Positions 52,801 through 60,290 of a stretch of 64,000 nt of DNA are shown in pieces. Source of the DNA: Prevotella sp. UBA4268. GTDB lineage: Bacteria; Bacteroidota; Bacteroidia; Bacteroidales; Bacteroidaceae. The stretch covers positions 6,688 to 70,687 of the forward strand of contig DGWC01000009.1 of assembly GCA_002395135.1 (NCBI GenBank), given 5' to 3'. Under the pieces are notes generated by a model that ran no database searches, was not told the origin of the DNA, and saw nothing but the letters and a program-made list of their open reading frames with translations. Position 1 is the stretch's first letter. Each line of letters begins with the position of its first letter. The position numbers and the translations under genes were made by a program.

Positions 52801-53472
52801 CTTGCTGTCAACGAACCCATACGAAGCGGTGCTTCGCTCCTTGCTTATCTTCTGATAACCAGTGCTCACGATGACGGCCTCTTGCAGTTCGATGGTGGCA
52901 TCTTTCATCACTACGTCAATGCTGCTCTTGCCTTTCACGTTCACCTGATGCGGGTTCATGCCCAGAAAGCGGAAGAGCAACACTGAGTTTTCGTCGGGTA
53001 CAGTCAGTTTATACCTACCATTCACATCGGTGGATGCCGAACTGTTGCCGCCCTTTACAGTGACGGTGACACCGGTAAGAGGCTCATTGTTAGAGTCGGT
53101 CACTTTTCCCGTGATGGTCTTTGCCCCCTTGCGGCCGTTCTGCTTCACCTTATTAATATATATAAACTGTCCTTGCACCTCACATTCCAGCGGTGTTCCC
53201 TCCAACAGAAGTTTCACGGCATCGGGAGCCGTCAGTCCTGTCACGTCGGCATTTGCGGTGATACCGCTCACGTCGGAATACGAGAACTGTAGGCGGTAAT
53301 AGCCCGACAAGCGCTCAATCTGGCGCAGGGCATCCGACAGTTTTTCGTTTTTACATTTGCAAGTGATGGTCTTTGATGCCGACTGGGCCGATGACGGCAG
53401 CGGCATACTGCACAGCATGAAGAGCGTCATCATCATGCCAATGCAAGTTTTCAGGCTAATAGTCTTTCGCAT
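49894..53472 (-). CDS. SusC-like TonB-dependent transducer with STN domain
   Basis: 1,192-aa outer-membrane receptor. After the signal peptide (ending PSSAQS) comes a secretin/TonB short N-terminal (STN) domain of about 75 residues (CKNEKLSDALRQIERLSGYY... LLLEGTPLECEVQGQFIYI), then a carboxypeptidase-regulatory-like domain (ITGKVTDSNNEPLTGVTVTVKG), plug and barrel ending TRSVIQPRTFSIGFSTSF. The STN domain is what lets such receptors signal to a periplasmic FecR protein. That agrees with the FecR and sigma genes directly upstream. A closed positive loop is expected: ligand, receptor, FecR, sigma factor, operon. Confidence 0.93.
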   Translation of the reverse strand: MRKTISLKTCIGMMMTLFMLCSMPLPSSAQSASKTITCKCKNEKLSDALRQIERLSGYYRLQFSYSDVSGITANADVTGLTAPDAVKLLLEGTPLECEVQGQFIYINKVKQNGRKGAKTITGKVTDSNNEPLTGVTVTVKGGNSSASTDVNGRYKLTVPDENSVLLFRFLGMNPHQVNVKGKSSIDVVMKDATIELQEAVIVSTGYQKISKERSTASYGFVDSKKLTQQMHKDIKSALEGQVAGLRMEINPNTGENSPILRGVGTFSNNVGTQPLIVVDEMATNLTLDEINPYNVESVTVLKDAAAASIYGALAANGVIVVTTKQAKEAGVKVDVNADWYISTKPSFKSMHYANTNDYIDFQTEMYKARVANAGGEATFFSGLGTNYYSPLYQLYRDQKEEKLSDSEVASTLAQWRGNNFYEQFRENAWRTAVTQRYNVALNSRSTKSDNYVSFNYEHDNNRMVSDKGHAFSIYYKANFKIKKWLTFRAGVDTRITKSQAADLSLDQNSQEPFTTIYDASGNKVYQPYVNMGGYVGSATNGTNIANYIDNPLFMPFTFNAIDALHENIGSTRGLRIRPFMNAEVRFLKMFRYNLMYQYEWADNKRELMSTKDSYAMRMAHNSLIDANGVSQLPDGARYYQYAASSKRYTFRNQLNFDKVFNGGHAVNAITGLEFRQNRIPMSVEQLIYGFNPQSLTGQRSDWETWNTTGFDSMLHGTTVKVGGPTPTKTDIFHRYASFYANASYSYKYKYNLTGSVRWDEADLFGLDTKEQKHPLWSIGAGWNITGEKFMENVSWVDYLKLRATYGINGNVDQSSTTYFVAKYKTISTSLQPIGFTYLDYDNDDLPNPKLRWEKTTTTNIGLDFRILNNRISGSVEYYNRYGSDLLVRRFMDSTLGATSRVVNNGEIRNRGIEFTLTGTIVNTKDWNLSATLIHAINNNKVMAVDEDPTWIASNYITSPTNYFKKGTSYNTLWAYRLSRVVNGYPVILDADGKEMAEFDANGNVTSVRHASTLKGTDALVNMGSVTPKYNGSLSLNLRYKDFELNTLFVYAGGNKLRLDVADLSEGGYTMRSTHILDRWTASNSDGVRLYLDMDNTARQYAGDFNEWWRYNDQQIKDADYFKLRSINLAYNLGKTICDKIRINSAKITFQVNNLFYWSKAGNDIDPEAYGLNTGTRSVIQPRTFSIGFSTSF

Positions 53473-53558
53473 AAATGCAGTTTTTTCGTTAATAAAAAAG
53501 ATTGTTTTACTTAAAAACGAATAAACTGCGGCATCGGTTACTTAAAAGTTGCAAAAAA

Positions 53559-54731
53559 CTATCTCACGATAATCTGATGGTTTTTCACGGTGATACGCGT
53601 ATGCATCAGCCGGTTCAGTTTGTCGAGCGTCTGCTGGAGCGTCTCTTTCCTTAAGGCGCTGAAGTGGATTTTCTCGTTGGCGGCATCCGTGTTCTCGAAG
53701 ACAACGCCCACGTTATACCACCGTGCTATTTCGCGCAAGGCAGATATCAGCGTCTGATTCTGGAAATAGAAATAGCCGTCAACCCACTGAATGGCCGCAT
53801 AGGTGTCAACCTGCTGCACGCGTATCTGCCCCTGTTTGTCCACATTGGCACCCTGTCCGGGCTGCAACACAATATCGGTGGCCGTGTTGTCAGCGTTCAG
53901 AATCTCCACCGAACCATTTATCAGCGCCACCTGGGTGCGCTCATTGTCGTAGTGTCTGAAGTTAAACTCCGTGCCCAAAACCTTCACGTTCATCTTGTCG
54001 GTGGTCACGAAGAACGGCCTTTTTTCGTCGCGTGCCACCTTGAAATATGCCTCTCCCTTCAGCATCACGCGACGTGCATCCGAGAATGCCGTAGGGAATT
54101 CCAGTGAACTCTCTGCGTTGAGCCACACCTCAGAACCATCGGGAAGTGTTACCTTCAGGTCCATACCGCGGGGCGTTTTCAGTGTGCGCGTGCCGCCATC
54201 AGCAAGTTTCTTTTCCAACGCCGGAGCCGCTATGCCCGTTCCCCGGTGATCTGCCTGCCTGTCAGGATGGCTGGGGAAAAACGAAATGGAATCCCTCTTT
54301 GCGAGACTCTTTGTGCCCTTTCCGTCGATATCCATTGTGATGTTCTGCGGACTGTCGTCATATTCCATCGCCACCAGTCGCCCTCCGGCATCCTCTGCTG
54401 GTGAGAAATGATGAAACGCCAGCATGACCAACAGCATGGCTGCAGCACCGCCCAAGGCCGCCAGGAAATACCTGAAGGCCGCCTTCCGATGCCCGTTTCT
54501 CTCCGTGTCTGTCTGCCCGTGGAAATGCTTGCGTGCAAAATCTTCCCATTCCTTGTCGGCATCCGGCACCACGGCAGCCCGCCTTTCAGCCTGCTGCGCC
54601 CGCCTCACCGCCATGTATTCCATGCGGTTTTCCTCATCGGCGAAGAAACTTTTCAGTTCCTCTTCCGAGAAGTCGGCAGGATTATTCAGAATTCCGGCCA
54701 GGTCAATATCGCGGTGTTTGTCTTCAGTCAT
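53559..54731 (-). CDS. FecR-family anti-sigma factor
   Basis: About 390 aa when started at 54731 (MTEDKHRDIDLAG), which separates it cleanly from the sigma gene; the open frame upstream is a poly-Lys/Asn stretch. Cytoplasmic N-terminus (about 1-85, binds sigma), a membrane helix (YFLAALGGAAAMLLVMLAF), a FecR domain (LPDGSEVWLNAESSLEFP, LKGEAYFKVARDEKRPF) and a C-terminal DUF4974 domain (ALREIARWYNVGVVFE). It passes the ligand signal from the STN receptor to the ECF sigma factor. Confidence 0.9.
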   Translation of the reverse strand: MTEDKHRDIDLAGILNNPADFSEEELKSFFADEENRMEYMAVRRAQQAERRAAVVPDADKEWEDFARKHFHGQTDTERNGHRKAAFRYFLAALGGAAAMLLVMLAFHHFSPAEDAGGRLVAMEYDDSPQNITMDIDGKGTKSLAKRDSISFFPSHPDRQADHRGTGIAAPALEKKLADGGTRTLKTPRGMDLKVTLPDGSEVWLNAESSLEFPTAFSDARRVMLKGEAYFKVARDEKRPFFVTTDKMNVKVLGTEFNFRHYDNERTQVALINGSVEILNADNTATDIVLQPGQGANVDKQGQIRVQQVDTYAAIQWVDGYFYFQNQTLISALREIARWYNVGVVFENTDAANEKIHFSALRKETLQQTLDKLNRLMHTRITVKNHQIIVR

Positions 54732-54798
54732 ATTCTTTTTTTTGTTGTTTATCTTATATCGTCTCTTTTTTATGAAAACGAACTTGCGGGCAGTTCGG

Positions 54799-55317
54799 TT
54801 ATTCACTTTTACGTTTTTTAAACTTTTCGCGGATGCAGGCAAACGTCTTCACCATGTATTTATGTACCGAAGCCTCGCTCAATCCCAGTTCTGTGGCTAC
54901 CTCCAGATAGCGTTTGCCCTCCAGGAAACATTGGTGGAAAATGTGTCTCTGCCGTTCAGGCAGTGCCGCCACCACCTTGTGCATATATCCGATTTCCTCT
55001 TCCATCTCGCCGCTATGCGCCTCGTGCCATTCGCGCTCTATGTCGAGGAATAACTTGTGATGTCCCATGATGGCCCGCTGGCGGCGCACATGGTCGATGC
55101 TCCGGTTCCTTACCGAAATATAAAGATACGACTCCACGTCTGTGCCGCGTAGCCGTTCATATTGCGTCCACGCCCTGCTGAACACGTCACCCACGATGTC
55201 TTTCGCCCATTCGTCGTCGTTCACGATGTCGAGCGCGCAATAAAACAGTTTGGAGTAGTTCTGCTTGTACAACTCTCCAAACTCGTTCTGTCTTATCGTC
55301 ATCGTACTTTCCGTCAT
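54799..55317 (-). CDS. ECF RNA polymerase sigma factor (Bacteroidota FecI-like)
   Basis: 172 aa from ATG 55317 (an ATG five codons later is also possible). Sigma region 2 has FGELYKQNYSKLFYCALDIV and DIVGDVFSRAWTQYE; region 4 has LPERQRHIFHQCFLEGKRYLEVATELGLSEASVHKYM, a helix-turn-helix. Length and lack of extra domains fit the FecI-like ECF group common in Bacteroidota. It should be held by the FecR protein encoded 67 bp downstream and direct transcription of the susCD pair. Confidence 0.9.
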   Translation of the reverse strand: MTESTMTIRQNEFGELYKQNYSKLFYCALDIVNDDEWAKDIVGDVFSRAWTQYERLRGTDVESYLYISVRNRSIDHVRRQRAIMGHHKLFLDIEREWHEAHSGEMEEEIGYMHKVVAALPERQRHIFHQCFLEGKRYLEVATELGLSEASVHKYMVKTFACIREKFKKRKSE

Positions 55318-55361
55318 GGTCGTGGCCGTGCAATGCCCTGCCGGCGAAAGGGTTTTGGATG

Positions 55362-55369
55362 CAAAGATA
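55362..55369 (-). promoter_or_regulatory. Bacteroidota -7 element of the sigma gene (TATCTTTG)
   Basis: The minus strand reads TATCTTTG 44 bp before the chosen sigma start. It also supports rejecting the longer reading frame that begins at 55452. Confidence 0.5.
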
Positions 55370-55458
55370 GTGCAAAAATTTGAATAAGCGCGAAAAACGA
55401 AATGATTTTTCATGCCCTGCCGGTGAAAACGGCAACAGGCAGCGACTGCCAACGGCTA

Positions 55459-56613
55459 TCAAAGTGGGAACACGCATTGCCATTCTTCTGATGCGATAAC
55501 GGCCATGTCAGCAGGCAACCAGTCCACTGACATAATCTCTGCCGATGAAAGCCATCGCGCAGCCTCATGCTCTTTCAGCACCATGTGGCCGTCTTTAATG
55601 CGGCACAGGTAGCAATGCATGGTCAGGTGGAACTGCGGATAGTCGCAGTCAACGGTTTTGATGAAGCGTTCAATGCCGATGCTTACATCCAGTTCCTCCA
55701 TGATTTCGCGCTTCAGCGCGTCTTCCCTCGTTTCTCCCTTCTCCATTTTTCCGCCTGGGAATTCCCATCCGTCTTTCATCTCTCCATAGCCGCGCTGCGA
55801 GGCAAAGATACGTCCGTTGCCGTCGTGGATGATAGCGGCCACCACCTCGATGTTTCTATGAGCGGCGTTTTTCTCAGCAGGCGTTTTCCTGATTATCCTC
55901 GCCAGATAGTCATAATGTTCTCCTTCGGTAATGATTTCAGCCTGAAAACCATTCCTGCTGGCTGTTTCCACCAAAGTGGAGGGGTCGATGTAAAGCCACG
56001 GGAACAGGTCGCCGACAGTGTCTTTATACTGCATTTGGAAGACCATCTCACCATAATAGCCGGGATGATCAGGGGGAAACATGCCCCCGTCTTCGTCCAT
56101 GAAGAGATAGTAAATGTCAGAAGAGTCGCATAGCAACTGCCCTTCGGGAGCGAGAATCTTGTCGAGTTGATCGAAAAAAGCAGGCATGCGCTCCAGCGTT
56201 CCAGCGATTCCGATACCGTTCATCAGCATCAAAACGGTATCGTATTGATGTTGCGAGTCAGGTGCTTGTGCCGACAACGAGAAGAAATCCTTCCTCATAA
56301 CATGCTTCAGCCCCCGTTCTTTCATGGTGTCAACGGCATAAGGAGAGATGTCGATGGCAGTCACGTCAAACCCTTGCTCTTGCAAAACGAGCGCGTGGCA
56401 GCCAGCACCGGCTCCCACGTCGAGCACTCTTCCCTTAGTCATATAGAGTGCCGTCTTTTCTATCTTCGGCATTTCGTCGAAGCCTCGGAATAGCACTTGC
56501 AAGGGAATCTCGTCTTCTTCAAGTATGGGGGAGATCACTCTGAGTTTCTCTGCCTTGCCCGTCTGATGGTAGTCGGCAATTGCTCTTCCCATAGGGTCTT
56601 TCTTTCTGTTCAT
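55459..56613 (-). CDS. fusion of SAM-dependent methyltransferase and Nudix hydrolase
   Basis: 384-aa cytoplasmic two-domain protein. Residues about 20-245 form a class I methyltransferase with SAM motif I VLDVGAGAG (64-71) and a following acidic position in VTAIDIS. Residues about 255-384 form a MutT-type Nudix domain with the box G-G-K-M-E-K-G-E-T...R-E-x-x-E-E-L (287-308), closest in style to 8-oxo-dGTP/CTP pyrophosphohydrolases. The Nudix half probably sanitises oxidised nucleotides; the methyltransferase substrate is unknown. A promoter candidate TATTTTTG lies at 56683-56690. It precedes the sigma gene by 141 bp, but the sigma gene has its own promoter. Confidence 0.85.
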   Translation of the reverse strand: MNRKKDPMGRAIADYHQTGKAEKLRVISPILEEDEIPLQVLFRGFDEMPKIEKTALYMTKGRVLDVGAGAGCHALVLQEQGFDVTAIDISPYAVDTMKERGLKHVMRKDFFSLSAQAPDSQHQYDTVLMLMNGIGIAGTLERMPAFFDQLDKILAPEGQLLCDSSDIYYLFMDEDGGMFPPDHPGYYGEMVFQMQYKDTVGDLFPWLYIDPSTLVETASRNGFQAEIITEGEHYDYLARIIRKTPAEKNAAHRNIEVVAAIIHDGNGRIFASQRGYGEMKDGWEFPGGKMEKGETREDALKREIMEELDVSIGIERFIKTVDCDYPQFHLTMHCYLCRIKDGHMVLKEHEAARWLSSAEIMSVDWLPADMAVIASEEWQCVFPL

Positions 56614-57453
56614 CTGGATATGTGTGGATTATAACCGATTATTTTGCGTTTCTCAAGTGGTGGCGCTTCCTGTTGTGAAGTGCAAAAATACGAAAAAGAT
56701 AGTAAAAGTAAGCAGAATTCATTTGTTCCATCTGCATCTTTATTGTTTTTTAGCGATATTTCAATATGACAAAGCAGTTCGTTTTTTACAATTGACAGAG
56801 TTGTTGTGCTCTTTTATACAAAGCATTTCCGCTGAAGTAGTATGATGATATGATATGTATATATGGTTACTTGGTTTTTTGCGAATGCCATCAAACTGCA
56901 TGCTGGTGATTCAAAAAAATGTGACAAAACCATGTTGGCGTTTTCCTTCAAAATAGAAATTGATTCTGGGCAAGATATGGTGCTGGAAATGCAAAAACGT
57001 AAAGATTCATTACTGCGACGCATGTTTTGATGCGCAAAACCTATGCTTTTACCCTTCAAAAACTATGGTTTCACTGTCCAAAAACTATGGTTTTGCACCT
57101 CAAAAACTATGTTTTTCCAACCCAAAAGCATAGGTTTTATCAGAAAACATCTGTTTTGTTCGTTCAAGAAATAATGATTTTTGATGTAATCGTTTATTAA
57201 TCAGTGAATTGCAAAAGGTGTTTCGAAACTTGCGTATTTCGCGCCCAATTGACCGTCAGTGACTAATATCGCCGGAATGAGAGGCTTGAATTCGGATTTT
57301 CCATGACAATTTAAGACACAGGAATCACTCAGTTCCGCTGGCTTCATCGTTATTACCTGCTGCCAAAGAAATCGTCAGTGAACATCGAAATCATCAAAAA
57401 AAACGATTCTTTGTTTCGCTTAACTCGATTCACGTAAACCTAACCAAAGCCTC
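56614..57453. other. 840-bp gene-free region with repeats and one promoter candidate
   Basis: No convincing gene on either strand. It holds a minus-strand TATTTTTG (56683-56690) for the methyltransferase-Nudix gene, the 22-bp repeat array B (57035-57144) and a twice-occurring CGTCAGTGA (57255 and 57373 areas). The region is A+T-rich. An 81-codon minus-strand frame (56814-57059) has no family resemblance I can support. Confidence 0.6.
57035..57144. repeat. five tandem 22-bp repeats with internal dyad (array B)
   Basis: Units begin at 57035, 57057, 57079, 57101 and 57123, exactly 22 bp apart. Each holds a 14-15-bp core of the type AAAAC-TATG-GTTTT with AAAA and TTTT arms. The cores of the first and last unit (AAAACCTATGCTTTT at 57037-57051, AAAAGCATAGGTTTT at 57125-57139) are exact reverse complements of each other. 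A degenerate sixth unit may follow with a 2-bp shift (AAAACATCTGTTTT at 57145). Confidence 0.85.
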
Positions 57454-58371
57454 CTAAATATTATTTTGTTTCCGAGAAATAGGGCTCCCCACGAATTCGC
57501 TGGGTGTGTAGCCCGTGTTTTTCTTGAACAAACGGGTGAAGTGGTGGGGGAATTCGAATCCGAGCATGTGTGCGGTCTCGCTGACATTGTGGCCTTGCAT
57601 GAGCAGGCTTTTGCCGATGTTGATGACGTAGGTGTGGATGTAATGGATGGCCGTGGTGCCAGTGGCACGGCGGATCAGATCGCCGAAATAGTGGGGCGAA
57701 TAGGCCAACTCTGAAGCGCAGTAGGCTACGGTGGGCAGTCCCTGCTGATGCTGGCGGCCGTTGAAATAGTACTGCTCAAGCAGGGAGTGGAATCGTTTCA
57801 GTATGTCGTTGGCATCTTTTGTCTCTTCAGAGAGTTGGCGCTGATAGATGCGATAGCAATATTCCAGTAGCAGTCGCAGATAGCCCAACAGTACATGGGG
57901 TGCGCTCTGGGCTTGCTTTTCCGTCAGTTCCTGACGCATCAGGGTGAGTATCTGCGTGATGGATTTCCATTCCGAGGGCTCCATGCGCAGCGACTCTGTA
58001 TAGAAATAGGAGAAGAAGTGGAAGTCGCGCATGCGGGCTTCCAGGTCTGTATTGTGTATCAGTTCGGGCGACCATAGCAATGCCCAGCCGCTCAGCCAGA
58101 GTTCTTCTCCATTGTCTTCGGCACCGCCCAACTGTCCCGGTGCTACGGCCAGGATGGAGCCGTCGCTCAGTTCCAGCGGTCTGATGCCGTAACTGAGGTT
58201 CTTGGGAAACTGTCGTTGGATGAAGAGTCCGTAGACTTCGTAGTTGTTCAGACTGGTATGCACGGGCGACACTTCGTCATAACAGATGAGGCTCAACAGC
58301 GGATGCAACTCGGGCGCTCCTGTCTGGCGGGCATAGACATTGGGGTTGTCAATCTTCAGAATCTTCTTCAT
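57454..58371 (-). CDS. AraC-family transcriptional regulator
   Basis: 305 aa from ATG 58371; the frame opens earlier but that part overlaps the intergenic region. A cupin-like N-terminal sensing half (SYGIRPLELSDGSILAVAPGQLGG) is followed by a two-HTH AraC DNA-binding domain with LAYSPHYFGDLIRRATGTTAIHYIH and VSETAHMLGFEFPHHFTRLFKKNTGYTPSEF. It is divergent from the alpha/beta-hydrolase lipoprotein, 120 bp apart, and probably controls it. The inducer is unknown. Confidence 0.9.
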   Translation of the reverse strand: MKKILKIDNPNVYARQTGAPELHPLLSLICYDEVSPVHTSLNNYEVYGLFIQRQFPKNLSYGIRPLELSDGSILAVAPGQLGGAEDNGEELWLSGWALLWSPELIHNTDLEARMRDFHFFSYFYTESLRMEPSEWKSITQILTLMRQELTEKQAQSAPHVLLGYLRLLLEYCYRIYQRQLSEETKDANDILKRFHSLLEQYYFNGRQHQQGLPTVAYCASELAYSPHYFGDLIRRATGTTAIHYIHTYVINIGKSLLMQGHNVSETAHMLGFEFPHHFTRLFKKNTGYTPSEFVGSPISRKQNNI

Positions 58372-58454
58372 ATCGGTTGCGAAGATACGAAATAATCTGC
58401 AAAATTGGTAAAACATTCCATAAAATATGTGCCATATAACACAAAAAATGTTCG

Positions 58455-58462
58455 TATCTTTG
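58455..58462 (+). promoter_or_regulatory. Bacteroidota -7 element of the hydrolase gene (TATCTTTG)
   Basis: TATCTTTG fits TAnnTTTG, 30 bp before the ATG pair at 58492/58495. A purine-rich AAGGA (58479-58483) lies just upstream of the start. Confidence 0.55.
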
Positions 58463-58491
58463 CAAATGTAAATCATTTAAGGACTGACAAT

Positions 58492-59661
58492 ATGATGAAA
58501 TCGTTATTTTCTGCAACGCTCACGGCTGCTGTGTTTGCGGTTGCTGTGTTTGCGTCTTGCACCAGTAAGGAACAAATTAAAACAGAAAAGAATATGAAAA
58601 CAACACTGCAACTGACTCAGGAGTGGGACAAGACGTTCCCTAAGAGTGACAAGGTGGAACACAAGAAGGTTACGTTCCGCAACCGTTATGGCATCGAACT
58701 GGCTGCCGACATGTATATTCCGAAAGATGCCAAAGCAGGAGAGAAACTGGCTGCACTGGCTGTGAGCGGTCCGTTTGGTGCCGTCAAGGAGCAGTCGAGC
58801 GGTCTCTATGCCCAGCATATGGCTGAGCGAGGCTTTATTGCCATTGCCTTCGACCCCTCGTTTACGGGTGAGAGTGGGGGAGAGCCGCGCCGTATGGCCT
58901 CGCCGGATATCAATACCGAGGACTTTCTGGCTGCTGTGGATTTCCTCTCCGTGCAGGATTGTGTAGACGCTGAGCGTATCGGCATCATCGGCATCTGTGG
59001 CTTTGGCGGCATGGCTGTCAATGCGGCTGCCATCGATCCACGCATCAAAGCGACGGTCGCTTCTACGATGTACGACATGACAAAGGTGAACCGCGAGGGC
59101 TATTTCATGAGCAGCAACAGCAGGGAACAGCGCAGGGAGGCACGCAAGGCCATGGCTGCACAGCGCACGGAGGACTACAGGACTGGCACGTATAAGCGTG
59201 CTGGCGGTGTCATCGATCCGCTGCCCGAGGATGCGCCTTGGTTCGTCAAAGACTATCATGCCTACTATAAAACCAAGCGTGGCTATCATGAGCGCAGCGG
59301 TAATTCTAACGACGGATGGAACGTCATCGGCTGTCAGTCGTTCCTCAACCAGCCCATTCTCGACTACGCCAATGAGATTGACGCACCCGTGCTGCTCATT
59401 CACGGCGAGAAGGCTCACTCTCGCTATTTCTCTGAGTATGCCTTTGAGCGAATGACGGGCAAGAAACCTTTCAACGCTTCTGTTGCCGAATGTGCAACGG
59501 CCAATGACATTCCCACAGGCAAATATGCCGGTTCTTATAAGGAGGGCAATAAGGAACTGATGATCATCGCCGGTGCTTCGCACGTTGATCTCTACGACGA
59601 CGTGGCCGGAGTCATTCCTTACGACAAACTGGAACAATTCTTCACCGAGAACCTGAAATAG
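58492..59661 (+). CDS. alpha/beta-hydrolase lipoprotein (dienelactone-hydrolase-like)
   Basis: About 389 aa, lipobox VFASC (Cys23). Cap-free alpha/beta-hydrolase: LAVSGPFGAVKEQSSGLYAQHMAERG, then a nucleophile elbow GICGFGG in which Cys169 takes the place of serine, and an acid/His end (LLIHGEKAHSRY, GASHVDLYDD). Relatives are annotated as alpha/beta-hydrolases or dienelactone hydrolases, often without known substrate. Start at 58492 fits the promoter. It is followed after one base by the cyclophilin-like gene, and its likely regulator is the divergent AraC protein. Confidence 0.85.
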   Translation: MMKSLFSATLTAAVFAVAVFASCTSKEQIKTEKNMKTTLQLTQEWDKTFPKSDKVEHKKVTFRNRYGIELAADMYIPKDAKAGEKLAALAVSGPFGAVKEQSSGLYAQHMAERGFIAIAFDPSFTGESGGEPRRMASPDINTEDFLAAVDFLSVQDCVDAERIGIIGICGFGGMAVNAAAIDPRIKATVASTMYDMTKVNREGYFMSSNSREQRREARKAMAAQRTEDYRTGTYKRAGGVIDPLPEDAPWFVKDYHAYYKTKRGYHERSGNSNDGWNVIGCQSFLNQPILDYANEIDAPVLLIHGEKAHSRYFSEYAFERMTGKKPFNASVAECATANDIPTGKYAGSYKEGNKELMIIAGASHVDLYDDVAGVIPYDKLEQFFTENLK

Positions 59662-59662
59662 T

Positions 59663-60244
59663 ATGAGGAACTTTGTGACGATACTGTTAGCCATGTTCTT
59701 CGCCTGCTGCTCGTCGGACAACGATACGCAGGCGGAGACGCTTAAAAACTCAAATGAAATGATTATGAATATCACCATCGGAGGTGTGACGCATGCCGTG
59801 ACGCTGGTTGACAATGTTGCCACGCAAGCGCTGTTGGCAAAACTGCAGAATGGTTCTATCACGGTGGCGCTCAATACCAATGGCGACTTTGAGATTTGGG
59901 GATCTCTCGGATTCTCGCTGCCTACGGCAGATGAGTATATCAACGGACAGCCTGGCGACGTGGTTCTCTATAGCGGCAGCAACATCTGTATCTTTTATGG
60001 CGACAATGCCTATAGTTACACGCGCTTGGGAAAAATAGAGGGGCTTTCTGCCGATGCCTTGAAAACTTTCTTGAAAGGTGGGCAGAGCAATATTTCTGTT
60101 ACATTGTCGCTCCCGGCAGCAACGGGCATCAGCCGCGTCAACACATCGGCGGAAAAGAATACCTGTTATTCGCTGAGCGGCCAAAGGGTTGAGCGTCCCA
60201 TGCGGGGCATATTCATCAAGAACGGCAAAAAGGTAGTCTTATAA
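59663..60244 (+). CDS. cyclophilin-like-domain lipoprotein with C-terminal sorting-like tail
   Basis: 193 aa; N-terminal lipoprotein signal with ACCSSD. The core (MIMNITIGGVTHAVTLVDNVATQALLAKL... GDVVLYSGSNICIFYG, YTRLGKIEG) matches the small cyclophilin-like domain widely found beside flavodoxins and alpha/beta-hydrolases in gut bacteria; enzymatic isomerase activity is not established for this family. The tail CYSLSGQRVERP...GIFIKNGKKVVL is the Prevotella C-terminal tail, odd for a lipoprotein. Translationally linked to the hydrolase gene. The final codons form the left arm of the downstream hairpin. Confidence 0.83.
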   Translation: MRNFVTILLAMFFACCSSDNDTQAETLKNSNEMIMNITIGGVTHAVTLVDNVATQALLAKLQNGSITVALNTNGDFEIWGSLGFSLPTADEYINGQPGDVVLYSGSNICIFYGDNAYSYTRLGKIEGLSADALKTFLKGGQSNISVTLSLPAATGISRVNTSAEKNTCYSLSGQRVERPMRGIFIKNGKKVVL

Positions 60245-60277
60245 TACGAATGGTTATACGACTACCTTTTTGCCGTT
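60221..60277. terminator. 18-bp hairpin overlapping the end of the cyclophilin-like CDS
   Basis: The perfect inverted repeat AACGGCAAAAAGGTAGTC (60221-60238) / 60260-60277 extends inside by a further 5 bp after one mismatch. The left arm encodes the last NGKKVV codons. The 3' side is followed by CTTTCTT on the plus strand. It can end transcription from both convergent genes. Confidence 0.7.
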
Positions 60278-60290
60278 CTTTCTTACTCTT

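Noticed and set aside
56814-57059. 81-codon minus-strand frame as a small gene
   Set aside because: It runs into repeat unit 1, has no promoter at a fitting distance and no family resemblance.
57035-57144. CRISPR-like array
   Set aside because: Units are contiguous 22-bp repeats with no unique spacers, and no cas genes are nearby.
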